Shown: positions 42,194 to 51,598 of the stretch, piece after piece
Numbering within the stretch: position 1 is the stretch's first letter
Layout of the letters: each line of letters opens with the position of its first letter
NCBI RefSeq assembly: GCF_014635085.1
Contig: NZ_BMCH01000001.1
Coordinates: 1-64,000, forward strand
DNA from: Asaia siamensis
GTDB taxonomy: Bacteria; Pseudomonadota; Alphaproteobacteria; Acetobacterales; Acetobacteraceae
Direction: 5' to 3'
Length of the DNA stretch: 64,000 nucleotides
Program-made: the position numbers and the translations under genes
Notes under the pieces: generated by a model
What the model was told of the DNA's origin: nothing
The model's database searches: none
What the model saw: the letters and a program-made list of their open reading frames with translations, nothing else

Positions 42194-43936
42194 TTATTGC
42201 TTCATGGCGATTGTGGTCTGCAACAGCGTGTCAGCTGTGGTAACGACCTTCGTATTGGCGGAATAGGCTTCCTGCGCAACGATAAGCGCTGACAGATCGC
42301 TCGTCAGGTTTGTCGTTGAAGATTCCGTATAGCCGACCGACAAAGTGCCCGTACCGTTTTCGCCAACGACACCGATTGTTGGATTCCCGGAGGCCGTGGT
42401 TGCCGTGTAGGCTTGGCCGTCAACGGCATTCAGGCCATTGACGTTGGCGAAATTGGCGAGGGCGATCTTACCGACGAGCTGCGATGCGCCATTGCCGAAT
42501 TGTGCCATGACCGATCCATCGCTCTGGATCTGAACACCTTCGTAGCTACCCGAATTGACGCTATCGGAGGTGAGGGCGGTCGTATCCAATCCAAGCGTGC
42601 TGGAAGTGGAAAGCAGGGGATTACTGCCATTTGTCAGAGAAGGGAGCGTGATGGTGTAGTCCGAGCCCGTGATCGACAAAGAGGTGGGGACGGGAGTCGA
42701 TGTCGCTACGCCTTGGGCGTTGAAAGTGACAGAGCTGACGCCGCTCAGGACTTCACCGGTTGAGGCATTTACAGCCGAGACATTCCAAGTAGGCGGAGAG
42801 GCAGAAGTTTGCGACCACAGCACCGAAACAGGGATGGTGGATGAGGCTGATCCAGCTGTCGTAGGTATAGCCACCGGCGACGTCATGTAGCTCTGGTTCG
42901 AGCCTGTCGTCGTGCCGATCTGGGCGCTGTTCTCGGTTGCGGTCTGATTGGTCGTGTTGAGGGTCAGGCTCGTTATGGCGCTTTTGCTCGCTGTGCCAGT
43001 CGAGGCCGCCATAATGGTGCCACTGGTCCCGCCGATGGTCCCAAGAGAGAGATTCATCGTCTGGGTAGTGTTGGTCCCATAGGATGCTGTGATTGGCAGG
43101 GTAACGGCAGCGCCGCTCGTGGTCGAGCCGACAGTGGCTCCGCTCGAGTTCGTAACGCTGGCCAGCGTGCCGTTGCTGTTGAACGTGACATTATAGGTGT
43201 TGCTGGCTTGGTCGATATCGCCTGTGCCATCGGCATCATAGGCGCTCGCGGTCCAGACCAAGGGATTGGTCGTGCTCTGTTGCCAGGTTAGGGCAACATG
43301 ATGCTCTGTCGCGTTGGTATCATACACCGTCACGGGCGCCGTCGTGTATGTTTGCGCATCTGACGCGGTATATTTCGAGGCATCTGCTGGCATGGTGCCA
43401 ACCGTGGCCGTCAGGCTGATCGTGTTTGTCTGGGGGGGGCGATAGCTGATATTATCGACGTTGATAGGACTGAGTGTCGTACCCAGCTGCCCTGTTGTGG
43501 GGTCGACCATGTAGCCGTTGAGGTAGTACCCGCTTGTATTGACCAGATAACCCTGGTTATTTTGGGAAAATTCCCCATTTCGTGTAAAATAGCTGCGGTT
43601 CTGGAACTGTGTTGTGCTGGTATTGCTGATGCCAGTCGGCTTCGATACAACAAACAGGCCATTGCCGGATATGGCTGAAGCAAGACTGTTGCTTGTGCTC
43701 GTCGGGGTGCCCTGATTGTCGACGTGCTGCACCGTCACTGCCGAGACGGAATCTGAAATATCTGCCGACGCTGTGCTGCCAATCAGGGAACCGGCGACAA
43801 AATTCTGGAATGAGGTTGTATCAGCCTTGTAACCGACGGTCTGGCTGTTCGCGATGTTGTTGCTCAAATTGGTGAAGGCTGTCGATTGCGCGTTAATGCC
43901 ACTGACAGCGGTCGTAAGGGCGTTGAAAACTGACAT
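42194..43936 (-). CDS. flgE: Flagellar hook protein FlgE with duplicated D2 domain
   Basis: 580 residues, far longer than E. coli FlgE (402). The N-terminal rod-type D0 is LTTAVSGINAQSTAFTNLSNNIANSQTVGYKADT (across 7-40); the C-terminal D0 is LSALIVAQEAYSANTKVVTTADTLLQ. The middle (about 165-435) holds two D2-like modules: one around HHVALTWQQSTTNPLVWTAS (212-231) and a second around VSVLWSQTSASPPTWNVS (370-387). The same pair of modules occurs inside the DUF1217 gene at 30076. GAGGAT precedes the ATG. It stands alone on this strand before fliL, separated by a stem-loop. Hook identity is secure; the role of the extra module is unknown. Confidence 0.95.
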   Translation of the reverse strand: MSVFNALTTAVSGINAQSTAFTNLSNNIANSQTVGYKADTTSFQNFVAGSLIGSTASADISDSVSAVTVQHVDNQGTPTSTSNSLASAISGNGLFVVSKPTGISNTSTTQFQNRSYFTRNGEFSQNNQGYLVNTSGYYLNGYMVDPTTGQLGTTLSPINVDNISYRPPQTNTISLTATVGTMPADASKYTASDAQTYTTAPVTVYDTNATEHHVALTWQQSTTNPLVWTASAYDADGTGDIDQASNTYNVTFNSNGTLASVTNSSGATVGSTTSGAAVTLPITASYGTNTTQTMNLSLGTIGGTSGTIMAASTGTASKSAITSLTLNTTNQTATENSAQIGTTTGSNQSYMTSPVAIPTTAGSASSTIPVSVLWSQTSASPPTWNVSAVNASTGEVLSGVSSVTFNAQGVATSTPVPTSLSITGSDYTITLPSLTNGSNPLLSTSSTLGLDTTALTSDSVNSGSYEGVQIQSDGSVMAQFGNGASQLVGKIALANFANVNGLNAVDGQAYTATTASGNPTIGVVGENGTGTLSVGYTESSTTNLTSDLSALIVAQEAYSANTKVVTTADTLLQTTIAMKQ

Positions 43937-44611
43937 CTGGTATCCTCGACTGGTGCGCCGCAGGGTGCTCCGCCTACCCGAAGGGGATAAAAATCGCGAA
44001 ACATCCGAAGATGAAATGAAGGGTTATCACTTATAAAATGCCCGCCCGCACGTGGGTCAGGATGGTAGTCAGTCTCTTCACCAAAGAGCTGATTAACGTT
44101 CCCTATGCGACATGAAGCCTGGCGAGACCTATGGGTAGCACGCATGGAGGGAAAAGCAAGCGTTGTTACGTTGTGGCGCGCGCGCCTCTGGTCAACCGGG
44201 TCCGTAGAGAGGCGCTAATATAACGTTAAATTACTACAATCTTTTTTTTCTAACTTTTAAAAAATAGACTTATGAAAACTTTCTGTTAATTAGTATTGGC
44301 TTCACATGAGATTGCGATTGACTTGAGGGGATTGACGCTCTGAGCCTTCGTTAAGGCGAGTGGGCGTTCGATTGTCGGTATCGTCATCGCGTGGTGAATG
44401 GCGAGGATGGAACGTTTGGTCTTCATCCAGCCGGGGGTATTTCGCTTGCTGGCACCGCCTGAAGGCGCGATTTTCCTTGGTTTTTTTTGTTTTCCTTACA
44501 AAATGAAAATGTTCAAGAGTGGGATCTTTTTTCGGCTTGTCCCGCTTATGCAAAACTTAAAGTGCCAGGCAGATCGCGGATCTGAACACTGGAATTTGGA
44601 GAATAAAGCAG
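43937..44611. other. Intergenic region between flgE and the PAS chemoreceptor
   Basis: 675 bp between divergent genes without a convincing coding frame; short frames at 44302-44553 and 44398-44718 lack gene-like features. At 44182-44215 an inverted repeat (GCGCCTCT, 18-nt spacer, AGAGGCGC) precedes a very AT-rich block (44218-44310) with TAACGTTAA and long T/A runs, a likely site for the flgE promoter and possible regulator binding. The specific sigma factor cannot be assigned by eye. Confidence 0.35.
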
Positions 44612-46294
44612 ATGCTGAAGTCGTGGCCTGGTGGCTGGGCGGATTCCAAGGCAAAACTTGGAGCGCTGGAGCGTGCGCTCGCCTTTATCGAATTCGATCT
44701 CAAGGGCCAGATTCTTGACGCCAACGAGAATTTTTGTGCGGCTATGGGTTATAGGCTGGACGAGATCGTTGGGCGGCACCATTCGCTTTTTGTCGATGAA
44801 AAATTCAGGATCACACGCGAATACGCCGATTTCTGGGTCAAGCTCTCGTCTGGAGAGGCTTACTCCCAGGAATGCATTAGGCTTACCAAAAATGGTAACG
44901 AAGTGTTGCTACAGGCGAGTTATAACCCGGTGCGCGACATAACTGGAAGAGTGTATAAAATCGTCAAGGTTGCGGCTGTGGTGACAGAGGCCGCTATGTT
45001 GCGTGCCGACACAAAGGGCAAGCTCGACGCCATTTCGCGCGCACAGGCGGTAATAGAATTTCTGCCGGATGGCACAATTTTGACGGCGAACGAAAATTTT
45101 CTTGAGGCGATGTCTTATACGCTCGAAGAAATCGTCGGAAAGAATCATAGAATCTTCATAGATCCGCCCATTGCGCTAAGCGCTGACTACGCGGCGTTCT
45201 GGGACAAACTCCGTGAAGGGGGCTACGTTCCCCTCGAATGCAAACGGCTGGATAAGAACGGTAATCATGTCTGGCTGCAGGCCTCTTATAATCCGATTTT
45301 CGACATGTATGGTCACGTCGTCAAAGTGGTTAAATATGCCACCGTTATTACAGGGCGTGTTCAGGCAATCGACAGTATAGGGAGAGGGTTGGCGAAGCTG
45401 GCCGACAATATCCTGAGCTTCAGGATGAATGGCGGTATCGACCCGACCTATGAGAAGCTGCGTGAGGATTTCAATCGGGCTATCGCCAGGCTGGATGTGA
45501 CGCTCGGCGGGGTCTGGGCGGCAGTCGGGACCGTGGCGAATGGCGCCAACGAGATTGTTGTCGCTTCCAATGACCTGGCTCAGCGCACGGAATTGCAGGC
45601 GGGCAACCTCGAGCGTACAGCGGCGACTCTAGATGACATTACGGCGCGTGTCGCTCGCAGCGCAGGAAGTGCCAAAAATGCCGCTCACTCTGCATCAATG
45701 GCCCGGGTCGATGCGCTCAAGGCCCATGATGTCGTTAATGAAGCCGTAGCGGCAATGGAGAAGATGAAAGAGGGTTCCAAGGCGATCTCGCAGATTACGG
45801 GCATGATCGAGCAGATCGCTTTTCAAACCAATCTTCTCGCTCTCAATGCGGCTGTCGAGGCAGCCCGTGCCGGTGAGGCTGGTCGCGGGTTTTCCGTCGT
45901 TGCAACTGAAGTGCGTGCGTTGGCTGAGCGCTCCGCAAAGGCCTCGAAGGAGATCCGTGTACTGATTGCTGAAGGGACGGCGCATTCAGATCGGGGCGCT
46001 CAGTTGATTGTCGATGCCGGAAGCGCATTATCCGGCATCGTCGGGCAGATTTCCGATATCGATACGGTTCTCTCCGAGATTGCTCATGGCTCGGTCGAGC
46101 AGGCCGAGGGTCTGGGCCGGGTCAATGAGGCAGTCGGCCAGTTGGACCGTGTGACACAGCAGAATGCGGCGATGGTGGAAGAGGCAACGGCGGCTGCGAA
46201 CAGCCTTGAAGGCGAAGCCGGGCGTCTCAGGGGGCTCGTAGGGGAATTCACTCTCTCCAATGAACTGATGTCCGCCGAGCTGTCATTGCATTAA
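44612..46294 (+). CDS. Soluble chemoreceptor with two PAS domains
   Basis: 560 residues, no transmembrane helix. PAS 1 (about 20-130; [21 protein letters not shown]) and PAS 2 (about 142-255; [21 protein letters not shown]) are recent-looking repeats sharing LQASYNP and VKV endings. A short linker precedes the methyl-accepting signalling domain with a standard tip ([20 protein letters not shown]). This layout, as in Aer/BdlA-type proteins, usually reads redox or energy state through heme or flavin; the cofactor here is not shown. It lacks a CheR-tether pentapeptide (ends AELSLH). Not part of a che operon; upstream of flgK. Confidence 0.9.
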   Translation: MLKSWPGGWADSKAKLGALERALAFIEFDLKGQILDANENFCAAMGYRLDEIVGRHHSLFVDEKFRITREYADFWVKLSSGEAYSQECIRLTKNGNEVLLQASYNPVRDITGRVYKIVKVAAVVTEAAMLRADTKGKLDAISRAQAVIEFLPDGTILTANENFLEAMSYTLEEIVGKNHRIFIDPPIALSADYAAFWDKLREGGYVPLECKRLDKNGNHVWLQASYNPIFDMYGHVVKVVKYATVITGRVQAIDSIGRGLAKLADNILSFRMNGGIDPTYEKLREDFNRAIARLDVTLGGVWAAVGTVANGANEIVVASNDLAQRTELQAGNLERTAATLDDITARVARSAGSAKNAAHSASMARVDALKAHDVVNEAVAAMEKMKEGSKAISQITGMIEQIAFQTNLLALNAAVEAARAGEAGRGFSVVATEVRALAERSAKASKEIRVLIAEGTAHSDRGAQLIVDAGSALSGIVGQISDIDTVLSEIAHGSVEQAEGLGRVNEAVGQLDRVTQQNAAMVEEATAAANSLEGEAGRLRGLVGEFTLSNELMSAELSLH

Positions 46295-46400
46295 AGGCGT
46301 GACGCCCTGCCGCATGGTGGCCTGAAAAAGGAGGGTACGACTCTCCCGAAGGGGGCCGCCAGCGAAACCTTTCCGAAACCATTTCACATTAGAGCCGATC

Positions 46401-46440
46401 GGTAAGCCTGCTTCATCCTGTTCGGTAAGGCAGGCCTACC
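46401..46440. promoter_or_regulatory. Inverted repeat upstream of flgK
   Basis: Arms GGTAAGCCTGC (46401-46411) and GCAGGCCTACC (46430-46440), 10 of 11 positions paired, with an 18-nt spacer. The spacer itself repeats GGTAAG, so direct and inverted copies overlap. There is no T-run to suggest a terminator. It lies 50 bp before flgK and could be an operator or an RNA leader structure. The 190 bp between the chemoreceptor and flgK hold nothing else obvious. Confidence 0.4.
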
Positions 46441-46488
46441 AGTCGATCTGGCCGTGCGCGGTCGTATTTTCATGCGGAACGGATAAAG

Positions 46489-48051
46489 ATGAACCTGCTG
46501 GCTTCTCTCTCCATAGCGTCTGGCAGCCTGAACGTTATCGAGGCGCAATACGCCGTCACGGCCAATAATGTCGCCAACGCCAGCACGACCGGTTATGTGA
46601 AAGAGACGGTTGCGACCCTCTCCTCCGTTGCGGGTGGGATCGGAGCCGGAGTGCGGCTGGGCGGCACTCAGCTCTCAATCAACCAGGCTCTTCAATCGTC
46701 GCTCTATCGACAGAATGCAGCGTCGTCTTCCTATACGACGATGAGCAACTCACTGGCGGCGCTCTCTGCGGTGCAGGGATCGACGTCGGCTGATTCGGGC
46801 AGCACCGCGACGCTCACTGATCAACTCGGCAATTTGCAGAGCGCCCTGATCTCGCTCACGTCTACGCCGTCGCAAAGTGCGTCGCAGACTGCGGTGGTGA
46901 ACAAGGCATCCGCTTTGACGGACACGATTCACACTCTCGCATCGACCTATGCCACACAGCGGCAGGGCGCTGCGGATAGCGTTGTTTCAACCGTCTCGTC
47001 TGTCAATTCGGATCTGACGCAGATCGGCGCACTTTCCCAGCAGATCATGAAATTCAAGGGGTTGGGGCAGAATACGGCTGACCTTGAGAATCAGCGTCTG
47101 GGCGTGATGGCAGATCTGTCCAGCAGTCTGGATGTCTCTTTCACCACCAGCAGCAATGGCGACATGGTTGTGCGCACAGCGAATGGCACCCAGTTGCCGA
47201 CGCGGCCCGATCAGATGGGGCTTGATAACAGCACACAGACCCTGCCAAGTGAAACTTGGCCTCTGACGACATCCAGTGTCACGCTCTCCAGCAGCTCCTA
47301 CTATAGCCCTCAGGACAGCAATACATCTATTCCGGCGATCACTCTTGCGGGGCAGGATATTACGGGAAGTCTGACGGGAGGTAATCTCGGCGCCAATATT
47401 GCACTGCGCGATACCGTTTATCCGCAGATGCAAGCGCAGCTCGACTCGTTATCGTACACAGTCATGAATCGTTTCAGCAGTGCCGGGCTCTCTCTTTTCA
47501 CGACCAGTGCGGGCGGGTCGAGCAATCTGCAGTCGTCCGATTTCACGAAGCCCGTCCCTGACGGGATCGTCGGTCTGTCATCGAGCCTGAGCGTAAGCGC
47601 CACATACAAGGCCACTCCGTCGCTTCTGACAACCACGACCAATAGTGACGGCACGACCAATTCGGGCGATACGAGTGTCATCAGCAATGTGCTTTCAGTC
47701 GGGTTCGGCTCAGACCCCGACGATGTGAGCGGAGCACTTTCGGCGCCATCGTCGGGTTTGGGTGCGAATGGCATGCTCTCTACGGGGTATACCGGTGGGC
47801 AGGGATTGCTGGCACTTTCCACGGCGCTGACGTCTAATCAGGGCGCGACGATCGCTGCCGCAAGTTCGGGAGTGACCTCGAGTTCCGCTGTGCTGACCCT
47901 GCTCCAGACAAAGGTTGCCGACGTGTCCGGGGTGAATGTCAATGACGAGATGGCCAAGACCGTAGCGCTTCAGAACGCTTACACGGCCAATGCAAAGGTC
48001 ATCTCGACTGTGCAGACCATGTTCAATGCGCTTCTGAGCGCGATTCAGTAA
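46489..48051 (+). CDS. flgK: Hook-filament junction protein FlgK (HAP1)
   Basis: 520 residues. SGSLNVIEAQYAVTANNVANASTTGYVKETV (in parts) is the FlgK D0 start; the C-terminus VSGVNVNDEMAKTVALQNAYTANAKVISTVQ is the HAP1 end. The centre is Ser/Thr-rich. FlgK joins hook to filament together with FlgL, encoded next. GGATAAAG precedes the ATG. Secure call. Confidence 0.92.
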   Translation: MNLLASLSIASGSLNVIEAQYAVTANNVANASTTGYVKETVATLSSVAGGIGAGVRLGGTQLSINQALQSSLYRQNAASSSYTTMSNSLAALSAVQGSTSADSGSTATLTDQLGNLQSALISLTSTPSQSASQTAVVNKASALTDTIHTLASTYATQRQGAADSVVSTVSSVNSDLTQIGALSQQIMKFKGLGQNTADLENQRLGVMADLSSSLDVSFTTSSNGDMVVRTANGTQLPTRPDQMGLDNSTQTLPSETWPLTTSSVTLSSSSYYSPQDSNTSIPAITLAGQDITGSLTGGNLGANIALRDTVYPQMQAQLDSLSYTVMNRFSSAGLSLFTTSAGGSSNLQSSDFTKPVPDGIVGLSSSLSVSATYKATPSLLTTTTNSDGTTNSGDTSVISNVLSVGFGSDPDDVSGALSAPSSGLGANGMLSTGYTGGQGLLALSTALTSNQGATIAAASSGVTSSSAVLTLLQTKVADVSGVNVNDEMAKTVALQNAYTANAKVISTVQTMFNALLSAIQ

Positions 48052-48069
48052 TTTCTCCCGGAGCGAGCG

Positions 48070-49155
48070 ATGAGCAACGCGATTAATCAATATGGTGGGT
48101 CCGCTCTCTCGCTCATTCTCGAAGCGGGTGTGAAGGAGTTGACCGCGCAGCAGGAAACGGCGACCTGGCAGAGCAGCACCGGGATCGTCGCGGCGACCTA
48201 TGCCGATCTTGGCTCGTCCCGGGCCACAGTTCTGGACCTCACGCCCAAGATCACCCAGGTGCAGTCCTGGCAGTCGAACATCTCGAATGCGCAGACAACG
48301 CTCTCTGTGACCGCCACGTCGCTGAACCAGCTGGTCTCCCAAGCTCAGACCCTGTCGACGAACCTGCTCGGGGTTTCGGGTACAGCGACCACGAGTCAGG
48401 TTGCTGCGGCGTCGGCTGCAGCGCAAGCTGCGCTGGCGAGCATGAAGACGCTTTTGAACACGAGCGATGGCACCAATTACGTGTTTGCTGGCACCGATTC
48501 GACGACTTCGCCCGTGAAAGGGCAGACGGCGCTTTCTGATACGTCCCTGGCTCAGCAGATTGCTGCCAGCGTCAAATCGGTGTCCAGCACAGGGGCGAGC
48601 AGCGTCCTCACGCAGATTACTGGCCTGGCGGCTTCAAACGATCCCTCAGTCTCGGTTTTCTCTTCTGCACTTTCTGTTTCGGCTTCTCAGGCTGTGAGCG
48701 GACAGCGTTCCATCATGACTGGCACAAACAGCTCGACGTCTATCGGGATTGTCGCCACGCAAGCGTCGACAACTTCGGCTGCGTCTTCCACCTCGACCGG
48801 CTCGCCCATACGCGATCTCATGCGTGACCTTATGGCGGTGTCTGCCATGAATGGAATGTCGTCCGAGACGCCTGGGTTTTCGGATCTTGCCAAACAGATT
48901 TATACGTCACTTGGCACGACCATCAGCCAATTGACCGAGCAGGAAGGCGCCGTTGGCGGTACGCAAAACAGCCTGACAGCCCAGACGACGTTGCTGAATG
49001 GGGTCAATACCATGCTTGAGACACAGCTTGGTAACGCGCGCAATGCCGATATGGCGACCGTTGCGACGAACGCATCGAATATCAAAACGAGCCTCAACGC
49101 CTCTTATATACTCATTTCGAACATGAAGGGCATGACGCTGGCGGATTACCTTTGA
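48070..49155 (+). CDS. flgL: Hook-filament junction protein FlgL (HAP3)
   Basis: 361 residues with a flagellin-like fold. N-terminal part: ELTAQQETATWQSSTGIVAAT; mid part LLNTSDGTNYVFAGTDSTT, the FlgL version of the flagellin loop; C-terminal helix region LGTTISQLTEQEGAVGGTQN to NASNIKTSLNASYIL. Starts 18 bp after flgK with GGAGCGAGCG upstream. Its stop overlaps the start of the TPR-glycosyltransferase (TTGA). Its length (361) is slightly longer than enteric FlgL (317). Secure by context and termini. Confidence 0.88.
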   Translation: MSNAINQYGGSALSLILEAGVKELTAQQETATWQSSTGIVAATYADLGSSRATVLDLTPKITQVQSWQSNISNAQTTLSVTATSLNQLVSQAQTLSTNLLGVSGTATTSQVAAASAAAQAALASMKTLLNTSDGTNYVFAGTDSTTSPVKGQTALSDTSLAQQIAASVKSVSSTGASSVLTQITGLAASNDPSVSVFSSALSVSASQAVSGQRSIMTGTNSSTSIGIVATQASTTSAASSTSTGSPIRDLMRDLMAVSAMNGMSSETPGFSDLAKQIYTSLGTTISQLTEQEGAVGGTQNSLTAQTTLLNGVNTMLETQLGNARNADMATVATNASNIKTSLNASYILISNMKGMTLADYL

Positions 49156-50558
49156 TCGTGCATCCGGAAGGAAGCGCTGAGTCCCTGCAACTAGCCGGTC
49201 GTCTGGACGAAGCACGGCACGCTTATGAAGCACGGTTAAAGGTCGATCCCAGCGATTCGAAAACCCTGTGCAATTATGGTGGTCTTCTGAATCTCCTGAA
49301 CCGTTTCAACGAGGCGATGGTCTTTCTGATACGAGCGGTTCAAAACGATCCGGCTCTTGCAGATGGCTGGTCGAATCTGGGTAACAGCTTTCTGCATCTC
49401 AGCCAGTATGAGAACGCGATTGCTTGCTACCGTAACAGCATCCAGCTTCACTCAACCCATGCTCTGGCGCTGAGCAATATGGGTGTTGCCCTTGATCACC
49501 GGGGAGATCACGCGCTGGCGTTGCAGTTTCATCGTCTTGCAATCGCCGCTGCGCCCGAAAATGCCTATAGCCGCACCAATCTTGCCGTATCTCTGTTGCA
49601 GAGCGGTCAGTATCTGGAAGGTTTCAGGGAATATGAGCATCGATGGACCGCACAGGATTACCTGAGCTTTGATCTGAAGAGACCTCGCTGGACCGGGTCA
49701 GTGGCGCCCGGGCAAACCTTGCTGATCTCCACCGAGGGTGGATTTGGTGACGTAATCCAGTTTTCGCGATTTGCCGACCAGGCGGCCCAGCGCGTGGGGC
49801 GTGTAATCCTGCGGGTACGGCCGGCATTGGTATCGCTTCTCCAGGATTCCTTTCCGGATCACGTGGTTTCGAGCGAAGACGACGCGATGCCGGCCCATGA
49901 TCTTGAGTGTCCTGTGCTCAGTCTTCCCATGGCTCTGGGGACGACACTCGAGACAATCCCCCTTGCCCAGGGCTATCTCGTTCTCGACCCAGTCAAGCGG
50001 GTATTCTGGAAGCAGAAGCTCGCTGACGATATGAAGCAGGGTGACGGCAAGTTTTTGCGCGTGGGGCTCGTCTGGGCTGGAGCGCCTCATCCGGAGATAC
50101 AGGCGGCCTTTCTGGCTGACGGAAGACGTTCGACCGATCTGTCGACCTTCGGGCCTTTGGCAGCGATACCGGGCGTCGCTTTCTATAGCCTTCAGATCGG
50201 CGAAAAGGCATTCCAGGCGAGTGTTCCGCCTGCTGGCATGCGCCTGATCGATCATACAAGCTTCCTGCATGATTTCAGCGATACTGCGGCGCTGGTCGGA
50301 GAGCTGGATCTGGTGATTGCCGTCGATACGTCGACCTGCCACGTCGCTGCTGCGCTCGGCAAGCCGACTTGGCTTCTTTCTCGCTATGATCAGTGCTGGC
50401 GATGGCTCTCGGGGCGTATAGGGTCACCTTGGTATGATTCGGTGAGGATCTTCCAGCAGAACGTTCCGCTCGACTGGAGCGGACCGGTTCTTGCAATGAA
50501 GGAAGCCCTGGCTATGTTCTGCCAGCAGCACACAGAGCGCCAAACAGAAGCTGTTTGA
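49152..50558 (+). CDS. TPR-glycosyltransferase, FlmG-like (copy 2)
   Basis: 468 residues. TPR repeats (about 8-155; NLGNSFLHLSQYENAIACYR, GDHALALQFHRLAI) precede a GT-B-like domain (about 180-455): LLISTEGGFGDVIQFSRFA, VGLVWAGAPHPE and DLVIAVDTSTCHVAAALGK, ending with WRWLSGRIGSPWYDSVRIF. It is a paralogue of 34473. Caulobacter FlmG has this layout and glycosylates flagellins bound through its TPRs. Starts TTG at 49152, overlapping the flgL stop, so made with FlgK and FlgL; a flagellin-modifying role is the best inference. The acceptor and sugar are unproved. Confidence 0.82.
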   Translation: MIVHPEGSAESLQLAGRLDEARHAYEARLKVDPSDSKTLCNYGGLLNLLNRFNEAMVFLIRAVQNDPALADGWSNLGNSFLHLSQYENAIACYRNSIQLHSTHALALSNMGVALDHRGDHALALQFHRLAIAAAPENAYSRTNLAVSLLQSGQYLEGFREYEHRWTAQDYLSFDLKRPRWTGSVAPGQTLLISTEGGFGDVIQFSRFADQAAQRVGRVILRVRPALVSLLQDSFPDHVVSSEDDAMPAHDLECPVLSLPMALGTTLETIPLAQGYLVLDPVKRVFWKQKLADDMKQGDGKFLRVGLVWAGAPHPEIQAAFLADGRRSTDLSTFGPLAAIPGVAFYSLQIGEKAFQASVPPAGMRLIDHTSFLHDFSDTAALVGELDLVIAVDTSTCHVAAALGKPTWLLSRYDQCWRWLSGRIGSPWYDSVRIFQQNVPLDWSGPVLAMKEALAMFCQQHTERQTEAV

Positions 50559-50802
50559 AAAAATCTGGAAAAGTTCCCGATACGATGCTCGCATTGCGCA
50601 ACGGAACGTTGTAGGCTGTAACCGGTCCGTGATCATACGAGGCGATGACAAAGCCTCCAGCCGATTTACGCTTCCAAAAGGAATTATCGCTACTGCTATT
50701 TTACACGATGCAGAACGCGCTCGCGATCTGCAGTGATTTCCGCGCTATTACACCATTCAAAAAGAGATGCTTTGATTTTGAGCATCAGGAGCACGTCTTA
50801 AA

Positions 50803-51591
50803 ATGATGCGATCGCTTGATATTGCGAATACGGGCATGCAGGCCCAGACGACGAATGTCGAGACGATCTCCAATAATATCGCCAATATGACGACCACCGG
50901 GTACAAGCGCCGTCGTGCAGAATTTCAGGATCTTATCTATCAGGATCTTCGTCGCGCCGGGACAATGAGTTCGGATACCGGTGACCTTGTGCCTGCAGGG
51001 GCGCAGGTCGGTCTTGGCGTTCGCACGGCAGGCATTTACCGTATCAATGAGCAGGGTACGCTGGAGCAGACGGGCAATTCGCTCGATCTGGCAATCGAGG
51101 GACGTGGTTATTTTCGCGTAACCCTCCCTTCCGGCGAGTATGCTTACACCCGCGACGGCACTTTCTCCCTTTCGCAGGACGGCACCATCGTCTCGGCCGA
51201 TGGCTACCCGCTTTCACCGAACATCTCGGTGCCGAATAATGCGGAAAACATAACGATCGATCAGTCCGGCCAGGTTCAGTATACGCTCTCCGGCCAGACC
51301 ACGGCCCAGGTGGCTGGGCAGCTGCAGCTGGCAACATTCCAGAACGAAAATGGTCTCGCTGCCATGGGGCAGAATCTCTTTACCGAGACGACCTCTTCAG
51401 GCACGGCCAATCTCAGCACGCCGCAAAGCGAGGGATATGGCTCCGTGCGTCAAGGATTTGTTGAGGAATCTTCTGTAAACGTCGTGACTGAAATCACGTC
51501 GCTGATTACGGCCCAGCGTGCTTATGAGATGAACAGCAAGGTCATTACAGCTTCCAACGAGATGCTTCAGACGCTCACCAATCTACGGTAA
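50803..51591 (+). CDS. flgG: Flagellar distal rod protein FlgG
   Basis: 262 residues. MRSLDIANTGMQAQTTNVETISNNIANMTTTGYKRRRAEFQDL (in parts) is the FlgG N-terminus; LDLAIEGRGYFRVTLPSG and the C-terminal NVVTEITSLITAQRAYEMNSK are diagnostic. The length is typical (about 260). AGGAG lies 11 nt before the first of two adjacent ATGs. Begins the flgG-flgA-flgH operon. The 244 bp upstream (50559-50802) contain only a short GAGGC/GCCTC hairpin near 50640. Secure call. Confidence 0.96.
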   Translation: MMRSLDIANTGMQAQTTNVETISNNIANMTTTGYKRRRAEFQDLIYQDLRRAGTMSSDTGDLVPAGAQVGLGVRTAGIYRINEQGTLEQTGNSLDLAIEGRGYFRVTLPSGEYAYTRDGTFSLSQDGTIVSADGYPLSPNISVPNNAENITIDQSGQVQYTLSGQTTAQVAGQLQLATFQNENGLAAMGQNLFTETTSSGTANLSTPQSEGYGSVRQGFVEESSVNVVTEITSLITAQRAYEMNSKVITASNEMLQTLTNLR

Positions 51592-51598
51592 TGTCCTT

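Noticed and set aside
44161-44220. GC-rich palindromic stretch GGCGCGCGCGCC before the AT-rich block as a possible replication or attachment site
   Set aside because: Only a short alternating GC run; no integrase, tRNA or replication gene is near.
44302-44553. Minus-strand open frame of 83 codons between flgE and the PAS chemoreceptor
   Set aside because: Highly charged, low-complexity product (Lys, Arg, Asp, His) from AT-rich DNA, no family resemblance; most likely chance.
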